A DNA stretch of 8,837 nucleotides from Desulfobacteraceae bacterium (GCA_029287875.1 JARFQH010000327.1:1-8837); one strand, 5' to 3'. Shown: positions 1 through 8,837, numbered from the stretch's first letter. Notes: generated from the sequence alone by a model not told the origin. Translations and numbers: made by a program.

Positions 1-725
1 TGCTTGAGGAGGGTGATGGCGCCCGGAACTTGTGCGACGCGTGTGATGTGAAAAGCCGAGTAACCGAATTTGTCCAGTTTCAGGTCGATACCCGAGGTAT
101 GTTCGAAGGCTTCCGGTGTACCCCGCACAGTGAGCCGGAGGGTTTTTTTCGTAGGCAGGATCTTGATTGTCCAAAAAATTTCAGGTGTTTCATCAAATTT
201 GGCCGAACGGGGTTCGAAGTTAAGTTCACCGGGCATAATCCCACGAATCTCAGTCAGAAGTGTTTCTCCCAAACCACGCATATCAGCCGGAAGTTCGCTC
301 AAAAACAGCTTGTCCCCGGTGGCCAGCTGCCTGGAAAGCTCGGTATCGGCTGTCATTTCCTCGGGCTCTTCTTCGGTAGACGCTTTTCCACCAGAGGGCT
401 CTGAAGACGCAGAGGTCGGTGGTTTGACAGGGGTGGACGGCGCTTCTATCGGTTTAGAAACCGGATTTTTATCCTTGCTGCTCAATACCAGTATTTGTGC
501 AGTACTGCCGATGTTCAGCAGGCATGTGGCGTTGGGGTTGAAGGTAAGGGTCTGGGTCTTTTCGTCGTAATCCACTTCGGAATCCAGCAGCAGCACGCTG
601 AAGGGCCCGGATCGGTTTTCACACTTGCCAAGCGTGGCCACCTCATCCGGCTCGAGCTTGGCCATCCAGACGCCAATGTCAAGGTGTTTCGCGCCATCGA
701 TCGTAATTGTCAGTTTCAGTCCCAT
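1..725 (-). CDS. Hypothetical two-domain protein, partial (C-terminus beyond left edge)
   Basis: I do not recognise this protein with certainty. The frame is open from the ATG at 725 to base 1, giving 241 codons without a stop. The N-terminal part (about residues 1-83) reads as a compact beta-rich domain beginning MGLKLTITID. Residues about 84-128 are a low-complexity linker rich in Pro, Ser, Thr and Glu. A second domain starts near 129 and has a helix (about 140-162) followed by strands around 183-201 (FWTIKIL, LRLTVRG) and 212-240. This helix-then-strand layout resembles DUF5655-type domains found at the C-terminus of some nuclease-like and uncharacterised proteins, but the match is by eye only. 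There is no signal peptide or membrane segment, so it is probably cytoplasmic. An ATG at 731 is also in frame; 725 is preferred because AGGGG at 739-735 is then nine bases away rather than three. It is divergent from the downstream genes. Coding status is well supported by the long open frame and protein-like composition; function is unknown. Confidence 0.8.
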   Translation of the reverse strand, partial: MGLKLTITIDGAKHLDIGVWMAKLEPDEVATLGKCENRSGPFSVLLLDSEVDYDEKTQTLTFNPNATCLLNIGSTAQILVLSSKDKNPVSKPIEAPSTPVKPPTSASSEPSGGKASTEEEPEEMTADTELSRQLATGDKLFLSELPADMRGLGETLLTEIRGIMPGELNFEPRSAKFDETPEIFWTIKILPTKKTLRLTVRGTPEAFEHTSGIDLKLDKFGYSAFHITRVAQVPGAITLLK

Positions 726-734
726 TTTCATTTT

Positions 735-739
735 CCCCT
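735..739 (-). promoter_or_regulatory. Ribosome binding site deciding the start of the minus-strand gene
   Basis: On the minus strand AGGGG is followed by AAAATGAAAATGG, which offers two in-frame ATGs. Spacing is three bases to the ATG at 731 and nine bases to the ATG at 725. Normal Shine-Dalgarno spacing is about five to nine bases, so the second ATG is the likelier start. The two choices differ by only two residues. Confidence 0.5.
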
Positions 740-781
740 AATGACATCCGGTTAGACCAGAGGAGTCGATTCTCCGTCTGT

Positions 782-790
782 TGTTATAAT
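782..790 (+). promoter_or_regulatory. Candidate extended -10 sigma-70 promoter
   Basis: The sequence TGTTATAAT is a perfect extended -10 element (TG, one base, TATAAT). No recognisable -35 hexamer lies 16-18 bases upstream, which extended -10 promoters can tolerate. Transcription would start near 797 and run rightward through the inverted-repeat cluster toward the amidotransferase gene, giving a leader of more than 300 bases or a separate small RNA. The surroundings are AT-rich, so a chance match is quite possible. Confidence 0.3.
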
Positions 791-804
791 CAGCGGGTAT
801 ATAC

Positions 805-834
805 ATTGTACATAATTTATCGTAACACTGCCAT
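805..834 (-). promoter_or_regulatory. Candidate sigma-70 promoter for the minus-strand gene
   Basis: Reading the minus strand, ATGGCA (834-829, four of six matches to TTGACA) is followed after 18 bases by TACAAT (810-805, five of six matches to TATAAT). This would give a leader of roughly 70 bases before the ATG at 725. It overlaps the possible rightward promoter at 782-790, so the two would compete. The support is a weak motif match only. Confidence 0.25.
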
Positions 835-863
835 AAAATCAACCAAACGTCACAAATGCTGCG

Positions 864-938
864 CTCAAGCCGGGGCACTTGAGATACGGCATTCACGGCT
901 TGTCCGCAACCGCGTCTGATAATTCGTGAATGTGCGGA
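864..938. repeat. Cluster of overlapping inverted repeats (possible structured RNA or protein sites)
   Basis: Four perfect inverted repeats interlock here. CTCAAG (864-869) pairs with CTTGAG (878-883). CAAGCCG (866-872) pairs with CGGCTTG (896-902). CATTCACG (890-897) pairs with CGTGAATG (925-932). TCCGCA (903-908) pairs with TGCGGA (933-938). Several share bases and cannot form together, so as RNA they would be alternative folds; as DNA they could be binding sites. There is no U-tract after any stem, so these are not intrinsic terminators. No known riboswitch or RNA family was recognised. Confidence 0.5.
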
Positions 939-955
939 ATCCGGAGCAGCGTTTG

Positions 956-987
956 CATGCTCGAATCCGAGCATGACAAATTTGTCA
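956..987. promoter_or_regulatory. Two adjoining perfect dyads, possible activator (UAS) or operator sites
   Basis: CATGCTCG (956-963) and CGAGCATG (968-975) form an 8-base-pair dyad around a 4-base centre. It runs directly into a second, 14-base perfect palindrome, TGACAAATTTGTCA (974-987). Their centres lie about 123 and 108 bases upstream of the start site expected for the sigma-54 promoter at 1063-1078. That is within the usual distance for upstream activator sites of sigma-54 enhancer-binding proteins. They do not match the NtrC consensus that I know. The symmetry is seen directly; the role is inferred. Confidence 0.5.
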
Positions 988-1062
988 GATCCGATGGGTG
1001 GCGGTTTGGTGTCTATCGGTGCCATTCCGCCCGGTGTGCTGTCTGGATCGTTTTTCAAAAAA

Positions 1063-1078
1063 TGGCACATCTGTTGCT
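1063..1078 (+). promoter_or_regulatory. Sigma-54 (RpoN) promoter upstream of the amidotransferase gene
   Basis: TGGCAC at 1063-1068 and TTGCT at 1074-1078 are separated by five bases. The invariant GG (1064-1065) and GC (1076-1077) dinucleotides have exactly ten bases between them, as required for -24/-12 promoters of the form TGGCAC-N5-TTGCW. The start site would be near 1089, about 46 bases before the ATG at 1135. Sigma-54 promoters need an ATP-dependent enhancer-binding protein; the dyads at 956-987 are plausible sites for one. The match is close to ideal, differing only in flanking preferred bases (A instead of pyrimidine at 1062, A instead of G at 1069). Confidence 0.7.
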
Positions 1079-1087
1079 AAGCAACAG
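1071..1087. repeat. Dyad overlapping the -12 element of the sigma-54 promoter
   Basis: CTGTTGCT (1071-1078) and AGCAACAG (1080-1087) are perfect inverted repeats around a single central A. The left arm includes the TTGCT of the -12 element. A second pair, CTAAG (1077-1081) with CTTAG (1091-1095), overlaps it. A protein bound here would cover the -12 region and start site, which would suit a repressor, but this could also be coincidence of a symmetric -12 box. Confidence 0.4.
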
Positions 1088-1134
1088 GAGCTTAGTGATT
1101 CGGTACGTAAATTCGATAGGGAAATAGAAACACA

Positions 1135-1830
1135 ATGAAACGACTTCATTACTGTCAACACGTGCCATTTGAGGGCCTCGGTTCGATTGCAACCTGGGCC
1201 GATGCCGCCGGGTTTCAGATCAGCGGAACGCGGTTTTATCGAGACGACCCGTTGCCGGATGTCGACAATCTCGAATGGCTGGTCATCATGGGTGGCCCGA
1301 TGAACATATACGAAGAGGGGGCCCATCCATGGCTGCGCGATGAGAAAAAAGTCATTCACCAGGCGATTGTGCGGGGCAAGACCGTTCTCGGCATTTGTCT
1401 CGGGGCCCAACTCGTCGCAGACGTTTTAGGGGCAGCCGTTAAAGCCAACAGGTATCGCGAGATCGGATGGTTTCCGATTTACAAAACCACGGCGGCGGAA
1501 AAGATCAGAGTGGCTGCGGCCTTGCCCGACGGACTGCCGGTACTCCACTGGCACGGCGACACATTCGATCTGCCGGATGGTGCGGTGAACCTGGCAAAAA
1601 GCGATGCCTGTGACCATCAGGGTTTTGTTTTCAACCAGCGTGTCGTCGGTCTGCAGTTTCATCTCGAAGCCACTCCGCAAAGTCTTGAACGGCTCATTCT
1701 TCACTGCCGCAGCGAAATCGACGGCAGTCCTTATGTTCAGGACCCGGCGGTCATGCTGGCGGATCCCACTCGATTTACCGCGGCCAACAAGGCCATGGAC
1801 CGTCTGCTTGACGAACTCAATCGCCCCTGA
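1135..1830 (+). CDS. Stand-alone class I glutamine amidotransferase (GMP synthase glutaminase-like)
   Basis: The 231-residue product belongs to the class I (triad) glutamine amidotransferase family, which hydrolyses glutamine amide to ammonia for a partner or attached substrate. The nucleophile Cys88 lies in GICLGAQ, and the other triad members are His176 and Glu178 in QFHLEA. The oxyanion-strand motif VIMGGPMNIYEE is near residues 50-61. The protein is a single glutaminase domain with no synthetase domain, as in the GMP synthase-like or GATase1 EF1A-like group, whose members include gamma-glutamyl-peptide hydrolases and gamma-glutamyl transferring enzymes; the real substrate cannot be told from sequence. 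An in-frame TAG at 1117 makes 1135 the most upstream ATG; the nearest purine-rich element, AGGGA at 1118-1122, is rather distant. A sigma-54 promoter precedes it. It lies 119 bases before carA but has its own promoter and is not needed as a CPS subunit, since CarA is complete. Confidence 0.88.
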   Translation: MKRLHYCQHVPFEGLGSIATWADAAGFQISGTRFYRDDPLPDVDNLEWLVIMGGPMNIYEEGAHPWLRDEKKVIHQAIVRGKTVLGICLGAQLVADVLGAAVKANRYREIGWFPIYKTTAAEKIRVAAALPDGLPVLHWHGDTFDLPDGAVNLAKSDACDHQGFVFNQRVVGLQFHLEATPQSLERLILHCRSEIDGSPYVQDPAVMLADPTRFTAANKAMDRLLDELNRP

Positions 1831-1864
1831 TGCGCCGTTTCTCATTTTAAAATTCGCATCATCC

Positions 1865-1893
1865 TTGCATCTTTAAGATTAAACTGATATTAA
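1865..1893 (+). promoter_or_regulatory. Weak candidate promoter for carA
   Basis: TTGCAT (1865-1870, three of six matches to TTGACA) and TATTAA (1888-1893, four of six matches to TATAAT) are 17 bases apart in the AT-rich 119-base gap before carA. The gap also holds the perfect palindrome ATTTTAAAAT (1844-1853) and a small ATCTC/GAGAT dyad (1926-1938). No convincing ArgR or pyrimidine attenuation signal was recognised, and no clear terminator follows the upstream gene, so readthrough into carA is possible. Confidence 0.2.
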
Positions 1894-1949
1894 CTCAAAC
1901 TTTTCGGTAATGGTCTCATATCCTAATCTCATCGAGATATTTGACTGCC

Positions 1950-3086
1950 ATGAAAGCACTACTGGCCTTAGAAGATGGCCGCTATTTTGAATGCCGTTCA
2001 TTTACCGGTCAAGGGGAGGCCACCGGAGAGGTGGTGTTCAACACCAGCATGACCGGCTATCAGGAAATCCTTACCGATCCTTCTTACCGAGGGCAGATGG
2101 TCACAATGACCTATCCGCTGGTGGGCAACTACGGCGTCAACCTTGAAGATATCGAATCGAACCGCATTCAGGTGGCCGCTTTTCTCATCAAAGAATACCA
2201 GTCGCGTCCCAGCAATTTCAGGGCCACGGCCACCCTGGCCGATTACCTGAAATCCCAGGGGATTCTGGGGATCGAGCAACTCGACACCCGCGCCTTGACA
2301 CGGCACATCCGCAATTCGGGGGCCATGCGGGCGATTGTGTCCACCGTGGATATGGATCCGGCATCGCTGGTCGAGCGGGCCAACCGCATACCGACCATGG
2401 CCGGCCAGGATCTAACCCCCAACGTGACCACCGATACGGCTTACTACTGGTCGAACGGTCGTCCCGAGTTCTTGAAGAAAGAGATCCTTCTGGACCGTTC
2501 AGTCTGGCGTCAGCGCGGTCGGAAACGCTCCGTCCTGGTCTTTGATTTCGGCATCAAGTACAACATCCTGCGGTGTCTGGAGAGCCAAGGATTTGAAGTC
2601 CTCGTGGTTCCTTCAGCTACCGGTGCCGGGACGGTGAACGCCATGTCGCCGGATGGTATTTTTCTGTCCAACGGTCCCGGGGATCCCGAACCGGTTTCCG
2701 ATGCCATCTCGACCATCCGACAATTGCTTGGATTCCGTCCGATGTTCGGCATCTGTCTCGGCCACCAGCTTCTCGGCCTGGCCTTGGGCGCAAAGACCTT
2801 CAAGCTGAAGTTCGGCCACCGCGGTGCCAATCAGCCGGTGAAAAACCTCTTGACCGGCAGAATTGAAATTACATCACAAAACCATGGGTTTGCAGTCGAC
2901 CTGGACTCCATCAGAGATCACGATGTCGAAATAACCCACATCAATTTAAACGACAACACCCTGGAGGGGTTTCGGCATTTGACCTACCCGGTCTTTGCAG
3001 TGCAATACCACCCCGAAGCCTCGCCGGGTCCCCACGATGCGCGCTACCTCTTTGACCGTTTCAAGGATTTGATGGACAAACAGTAA
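1950..3086 (+). CDS. carA: Carbamoyl-phosphate synthase small (glutaminase) subunit
   Basis: CarA hydrolyses glutamine and channels the ammonia to CarB for carbamoyl-phosphate synthesis, the shared precursor of arginine and pyrimidines. The 378-residue length is close to the 382 of E. coli CarA. Residues about 1-150 form the CarA-specific N-terminal domain, with the typical FNTSMTGYQEILTDPSYRGQ stretch at 30-49. The class I amidotransferase domain occupies about 190-375, with nucleophile Cys269 in GICLGHQ (the same number as in E. coli) and His354 and Glu356 in QYHPEA. An in-frame TTG at 1941 would add three residues, but ATG 1950 gives the MKALLALEDG start typical of the family. No strong Shine-Dalgarno precedes either start. 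carB follows after 34 bases, so the two are almost certainly cotranscribed. All catalytic residues are present and nothing looks broken. Confidence 0.97.
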   Translation: MKALLALEDGRYFECRSFTGQGEATGEVVFNTSMTGYQEILTDPSYRGQMVTMTYPLVGNYGVNLEDIESNRIQVAAFLIKEYQSRPSNFRATATLADYLKSQGILGIEQLDTRALTRHIRNSGAMRAIVSTVDMDPASLVERANRIPTMAGQDLTPNVTTDTAYYWSNGRPEFLKKEILLDRSVWRQRGRKRSVLVFDFGIKYNILRCLESQGFEVLVVPSATGAGTVNAMSPDGIFLSNGPGDPEPVSDAISTIRQLLGFRPMFGICLGHQLLGLALGAKTFKLKFGHRGANQPVKNLLTGRIEITSQNHGFAVDLDSIRDHDVEITHINLNDNTLEGFRHLTYPVFAVQYHPEASPGPHDARYLFDRFKDLMDKQ

Positions 3087-3120
3087 GCGAACCACATGCG
3101 GAATACGAAGCCATCGCACC

Positions 3121-6354
<3,234 letters not shown>

Positions 6355-6450
6355 GCGTTACGATTGCACGGTTGCGCCCAAGGCTGCGTTGTAGGCAAGA
6401 ATACGTGTTAAGACACTACCCTGGGCCGACATAACAAGCGGAAAGAGGAC

Positions 6451-7890
6451 ATGAACCATAACCAACACGAGTTGGGAGTAGAGGACAAACCGCGGGAAGC
6501 CTGCGGAATATTTGGGATTCACAGCCATCCAGAAGCTGCACGGCTCACCTATTTCGGGCTTTACGCCCTCCAGCATCGCGGACAGGAGAGTGCCGGTATT
6601 GCTGTTTTGCACGGCAGCCGGGTCACGGCCCACAAAGGCATGGGGCTTGTTCCCGAGGTGTTCGAAAGCAGTCATCTCGAAAAGTTGAAAGGCCCCATCG
6701 CCATTGGCCACGTGCGCTATTCCACCACCGGCAGTTCAATTCTCGCCAACGCACAACCCTTCGTCGTGCATCACCGCAACAAATCTTACGCGCTCGCTCA
6801 CAACGGAAATCTGGTCAACGCGTTCACCCTCAAAAAAGAACTCGAAGAGTCCGGGTCGATTTTCCAGACGACCATGGATACCGAGATTTTCCTGCACCTG
6901 TTTGTTAAAAATTTGAAGCTGGGGTTTGAAGAAGCCCTTATCGAGACTGTCAAAAAAATCAAAGGCGCCTATTCAATAGTGGTACTGACCTGCAAGGGCG
7001 AGCTGATCGGCATCAAAGACCCCAACGGTTTCCGTCCGCTATGCCTCGGCAAACTGAACGGCCACTACGTGTTGGCTTCCGAATCCTGTGCTCTGGACCT
7101 CATCGAGGCCGAGCTCATCCGCGAGCTTGATCCGGGCGAAATTGTCATCATCAACGAGGAAGGCGTCAGGAGCATCAATCCACACACCGCAACCCGGCAC
7201 ACACTGTGTATTTTCGAGTTCATCTACTTCGCTCGGCCCGACAGCAACATCAACGGTCATAACGTCTACCTGACCCGCAAGGCACATGGGCGCCGCCTGG
7301 CCATAGAAGCCCCTGTCGCGGCCGACCTGGTCATGCCTTTTCCGGATTCCGGTACCTATGCAGCTCTGGGGTATTCGGAGGCCTCAGGCATTCCGTTCGA
7401 GATGGGCATGATCCGCAATCATTACGTCGGCCGGACCTTTATCCAGCCGACGCAGAGCATGCGGGACTTCGGCGTCAGGGTCAAGTTGAACCCGGTAAAG
7501 AATCTTCTTAAGGGAAAAGACATTGTTATTATTGAAGATTCAATCATCAGGGGGACAACTGCGCGAACCCGCGTCAAGGCCCTGCGCGAGCTGGGCGTCA
7601 AAAAGGTGCACATGCGGGTGGCCGGTCCGCCCCACCGCTTTCCCTGCCACTACGGTATCGATTTCTCCACGAAGGGCGAGTTGATCGCTGCCAGTATGTC
7701 GATCGCTGAACTCAAGGATTTTCTCGGTCTCGATTCCCTCCACTATCTCAGCATCGACGGTCTTCTCGGGTCCACAGGAATAGCCAAGCCGGAAAAGCAT
7801 TTCTGTAAAGCTTGTTTCGACGGGTGCTATCCAGTCGAATTCGACATTCAATTGTCCAAAGACTGTCTTGAAAGAAATCCTGCAGTTTGA
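6451..7890 (+). CDS. purF: Amidophosphoribosyltransferase, Fe-S type with propeptide
   Basis: PurF transfers glutamine-derived ammonia to PRPP to give 5-phosphoribosylamine, the first committed step of purine synthesis. The 479-residue product has an N-terminal Ntn-type (class II) glutaminase domain and a C-terminal phosphoribosyltransferase domain. Cys18 in CGIFG is the nucleophile, so a 17-residue propeptide must be removed. HRGQES (42-47) and HNGNL (117-121) are typical glutaminase motifs. The PRPP loop is IVIIEDSIIRGTT (358-370). Four cysteines, 253, 399, 452 and 455, correspond to the 4Fe-4S ligands of Bacillus subtilis PurF; after propeptide removal the first two become 236 and 382, the same numbers as in that enzyme. 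This places it in the Fe-S, oxygen-sensitive group and fits an anaerobic lifestyle. The ATG at 6451 has GAGGA two bases upstream, a short spacing, with GGAAA at 6440-6444 as an alternative. It lies downstream of carB in the same direction and may be cotranscribed. Confidence 0.97.
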   Translation: MNHNQHELGVEDKPREACGIFGIHSHPEAARLTYFGLYALQHRGQESAGIAVLHGSRVTAHKGMGLVPEVFESSHLEKLKGPIAIGHVRYSTTGSSILANAQPFVVHHRNKSYALAHNGNLVNAFTLKKELEESGSIFQTTMDTEIFLHLFVKNLKLGFEEALIETVKKIKGAYSIVVLTCKGELIGIKDPNGFRPLCLGKLNGHYVLASESCALDLIEAELIRELDPGEIVIINEEGVRSINPHTATRHTLCIFEFIYFARPDSNINGHNVYLTRKAHGRRLAIEAPVAADLVMPFPDSGTYAALGYSEASGIPFEMGMIRNHYVGRTFIQPTQSMRDFGVRVKLNPVKNLLKGKDIVIIEDSIIRGTTARTRVKALRELGVKKVHMRVAGPPHRFPCHYGIDFSTKGELIAASMSIAELKDFLGLDSLHYLSIDGLLGSTGIAKPEKHFCKACFDGCYPVEFDIQLSKDCLERNPAV

Positions 7891-8006
7891 TAAAATTAAC
7901 AATTGATTCTGCGCGATAAGGATGCCATGGCCATCTTTTAGATGTGGAGCGCGGCCGAATCGGGCCGTAAAGCCGGGCAAAATACGACAAACGAGGCGAG
8001 GACAAA

Positions 8007-8519
8007 ATGATCGAATCGAAGTATCTTAAAGAAAATATTGAGAATATTCAAAAGCTTATGGCGATCCCCGCTTTGAAGAACTTCGAGACGAAAAGCCTCG
8101 GTAAACTGTTGCGCTTGAGCAAAATCCGTCAGTATGAACACGGCGAGGTGATTATCAGGGAGGGCGACTTGGACCCCTGGCTCTACTTCCTTCTTTCCGG
8201 CAAAATCAAGATCTCCAAGGCCGGTCATGAAATTGGAACCATCGATCGAAAAGGCGAAATCTTCGGTGAGATGCGCATCATCGATAGCCTGAGCCGGTCT
8301 GCGACGGTATCGGCCGTCGGTCAAACCGTGTGCATGGCGGTGGACACCTCCGCTAAAGAACGGATGAGCAGCGAGGGAACCCGTGATGAAAAACTGGATT
8401 TTTTGTTGTTGCTGTACAGAATATTTGCCGAATACATGTCGATCCGGCTGCGATTGACCAACGACGAGCTGATCAAGGCCAAGAAACAGGTCGAGCAGCT
8501 CAAGAAATCACAGAAATGA
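8007..8519 (+). CDS. Small cyclic-nucleotide-binding (CRP-like sensor) domain protein
   Basis: The 170-residue product is a single cNMP-binding domain (about residues 15-125) with a C-terminal helix. The phosphate-binding cassette is GEIFGEMRIIDSLSRSATV (83-101). Gly87-Glu88 and Arg97-Ser98 fall where CRP has the Glu and Arg-Ser that contact the ribose and cyclic phosphate, so ligand binding is plausible. Residues about 128-168 form one or two helices, the last part charged and coiled-coil-like, which would suit dimerisation. There is no helix-turn-helix, so unlike CRP or FNR it should not bind DNA by itself and more likely acts through a partner protein. The start is well supported by GAGGA at 7998-8002, four bases before the ATG. 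It lies 116 bases after purF, with no clear terminator between. Its stop overlaps the start of the radical SAM gene (ATGA), so the two are probably translated together and work together. The effector nucleotide is unknown. Confidence 0.9.
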   Translation: MIESKYLKENIENIQKLMAIPALKNFETKSLGKLLRLSKIRQYEHGEVIIREGDLDPWLYFLLSGKIKISKAGHEIGTIDRKGEIFGEMRIIDSLSRSATVSAVGQTVCMAVDTSAKERMSSEGTRDEKLDFLLLLYRIFAEYMSIRLRLTNDELIKAKKQVEQLKKSQK

Positions 8520-8837
8520 AAAAAACCGTCTCTTTTTCACGAGATTCCGCCAACGTCTTTTTTCACATCACCACCCGCTGCAACCTCACCTGCCGTCACT
8601 GCTACATCAACCGCCACCAGCACGGCGATGAAACCCTTCCGCTGGCAACTGTCGAAACCTGGCTTAACCTGTTTGCCCGCAGGTCCGTGAAGGCCAACAT
8701 CGTCTTTTTAGGCGGCGAACCGACACTGCATCCAGAACTTGCCCCTATGATCAAGAAGGCCCGGAAGCTTGGATACGATTCAATCACCGTGGACACCAAT
8801 GGGTTCTTGTTCAACGACATCCTGTCCAAGGTCACAC
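8516..8837 (+). CDS. Radical SAM enzyme, partial (C-terminus beyond right edge)
   Basis: The frame is open from the ATG at 8516 to the end of the window, giving 107 complete codons. Cys22, Cys26 and Cys29 form the CxxxCxxC motif (CNLTCRHCY) that binds the 4Fe-4S cluster of radical SAM enzymes. FLGGEPTLHPEL (64-75) holds the GGE motif that contacts S-adenosylmethionine. The CNLTCRHCY-type sequence and GGEPTLHP are typical of the family containing SPASM/twitch maturases, MoaA-like and haem-d1-type enzymes, but the C-terminal part that would decide the subfamily is missing. The start overlaps the stop of the cNMP-binding gene in an ATGA arrangement, which implies translational coupling. A recognisable Shine-Dalgarno is poor, consistent with coupling. 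Substrate unknown. Confidence 0.9.
   Translation, partial: MKKTVSFSRDSANVFFHITTRCNLTCRHCYINRHQHGDETLPLATVETWLNLFARRSVKANIVFLGGEPTLHPELAPMIKKARKLGYDSITVDTNGFLFNDILSKVT

Larger units (their letters stand above)
726..1134. other. Divergent intergenic region rich in inverted repeats
   Basis: This 409-base region separates the unknown minus-strand gene from the amidotransferase gene. I see no convincing gene in it. The short open frames here (for example minus 738-1070 and plus 930-1127) have atypical composition and no family resemblance. It does hold an AT-rich block around 781-850 with possible divergent promoters, a cluster of inverted repeats at 864-938, two adjoining perfect dyads at 956-987, a sigma-54 promoter at 1063-1078 and a further dyad at 1071-1087. 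These are listed separately. Confidence 0.7.

Noticed and set aside
738..1070. Minus-strand open frame of 110 codons ending just before the unknown minus-strand gene
   Set aside because: It covers the sigma-54 promoter and the dyads, has no clear ribosome binding site, and its Cys/Arg/His-rich translation resembles nothing known. A real small gene is not fully excluded.
930..1127. Plus-strand open frame of 65 codons before the amidotransferase gene
   Set aside because: It spans the sigma-54 promoter and palindromes, and its composition is unlike the neighbouring proteins.
1829..1860. GATGCG/CGCATC inverted repeat after the amidotransferase gene as a terminator
   Set aside because: The 20-base loop is long, the stem is short, and no T-tract follows.
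1941..1949. TTG at 1941 as the carA start
   Set aside because: The ATG at 1950 gives the family-typical MKALLALEDG start, and no better ribosome binding site supports the TTG.
7918..7940. Possible terminator after purF (AAGGATG pairing with CATCTTT)
   Set aside because: The stem is AT-rich with a G-U pair, and the short T run is part of the stem rather than following it. It is not convincing as an intrinsic terminator.
7952..7967. CGGCC/GGCCG dyad between purF and the cNMP-binding gene
   Set aside because: It has only five base pairs and no T-tract on either side; in GC-rich sequence this is expected by chance.
7540..7980. Minus-strand open frame of 146 codons over the end of purF
   Set aside because: It is antisense to the conserved PRPP-binding and Fe-S regions of PurF and has no recognisable features.

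Overview
This is a stretch of bacterial chromosome made mostly of core nucleotide and carbamoyl-phosphate biosynthesis genes. The gene content suggests a Desulfobacterota (former Deltaproteobacteria) relative, probably Desulfobacterales-like: a carA-carB-purF run, a PurF of the Fe-S type with a propeptide, a strong sigma-54 promoter, a stand-alone cyclic-nucleotide-binding protein joined to a radical SAM gene, and a moderately GC-rich base composition judged by eye. This placement is inference; no 16S or other marker gene is present.

Layout. Bases 1-725 hold the N-terminal 241 residues of an unrecognised minus-strand protein that runs off the left edge. Bases 726-1134 are a 409-base divergent intergenic region, unusually rich in inverted repeats. 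It carries a near-consensus sigma-54 (RpoN) promoter at 1063-1078 facing the next gene. Bases 1135-1830 encode a stand-alone class I glutamine amidotransferase with an intact Cys-His-Glu triad. After a 119-base gap come carA (1950-3086) and carB (3121-6354), the two subunits of glutamine-dependent carbamoyl-phosphate synthase, then purF (6451-7890), the first committed enzyme of purine synthesis. A small cyclic-nucleotide-binding protein without a DNA-binding domain follows (8007-8519). Its stop codon overlaps the start of a radical SAM gene (8516 to the right edge, partial).

How the genes fit together. Four of the products (the stand-alone amidotransferase, CarA with CarB, and PurF) use or are predicted to use glutamine amide nitrogen. 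CarAB supplies carbamoyl phosphate for arginine and pyrimidines, and PurF starts purines. The sigma-54 promoter, a class of promoter often used for nitrogen-related genes, sits in front of the stand-alone amidotransferase, so a nitrogen-status link is a reasonable inference. The sensor-like cNMP protein and the radical SAM enzyme form a separate, translationally coupled pair of unknown function.

The least explained parts are the structured intergenic region with its sigma-54 promoter, the unknown minus-strand protein, and the cNMP/radical SAM pair. No RNA gene, CRISPR array or insertion sequence was seen.
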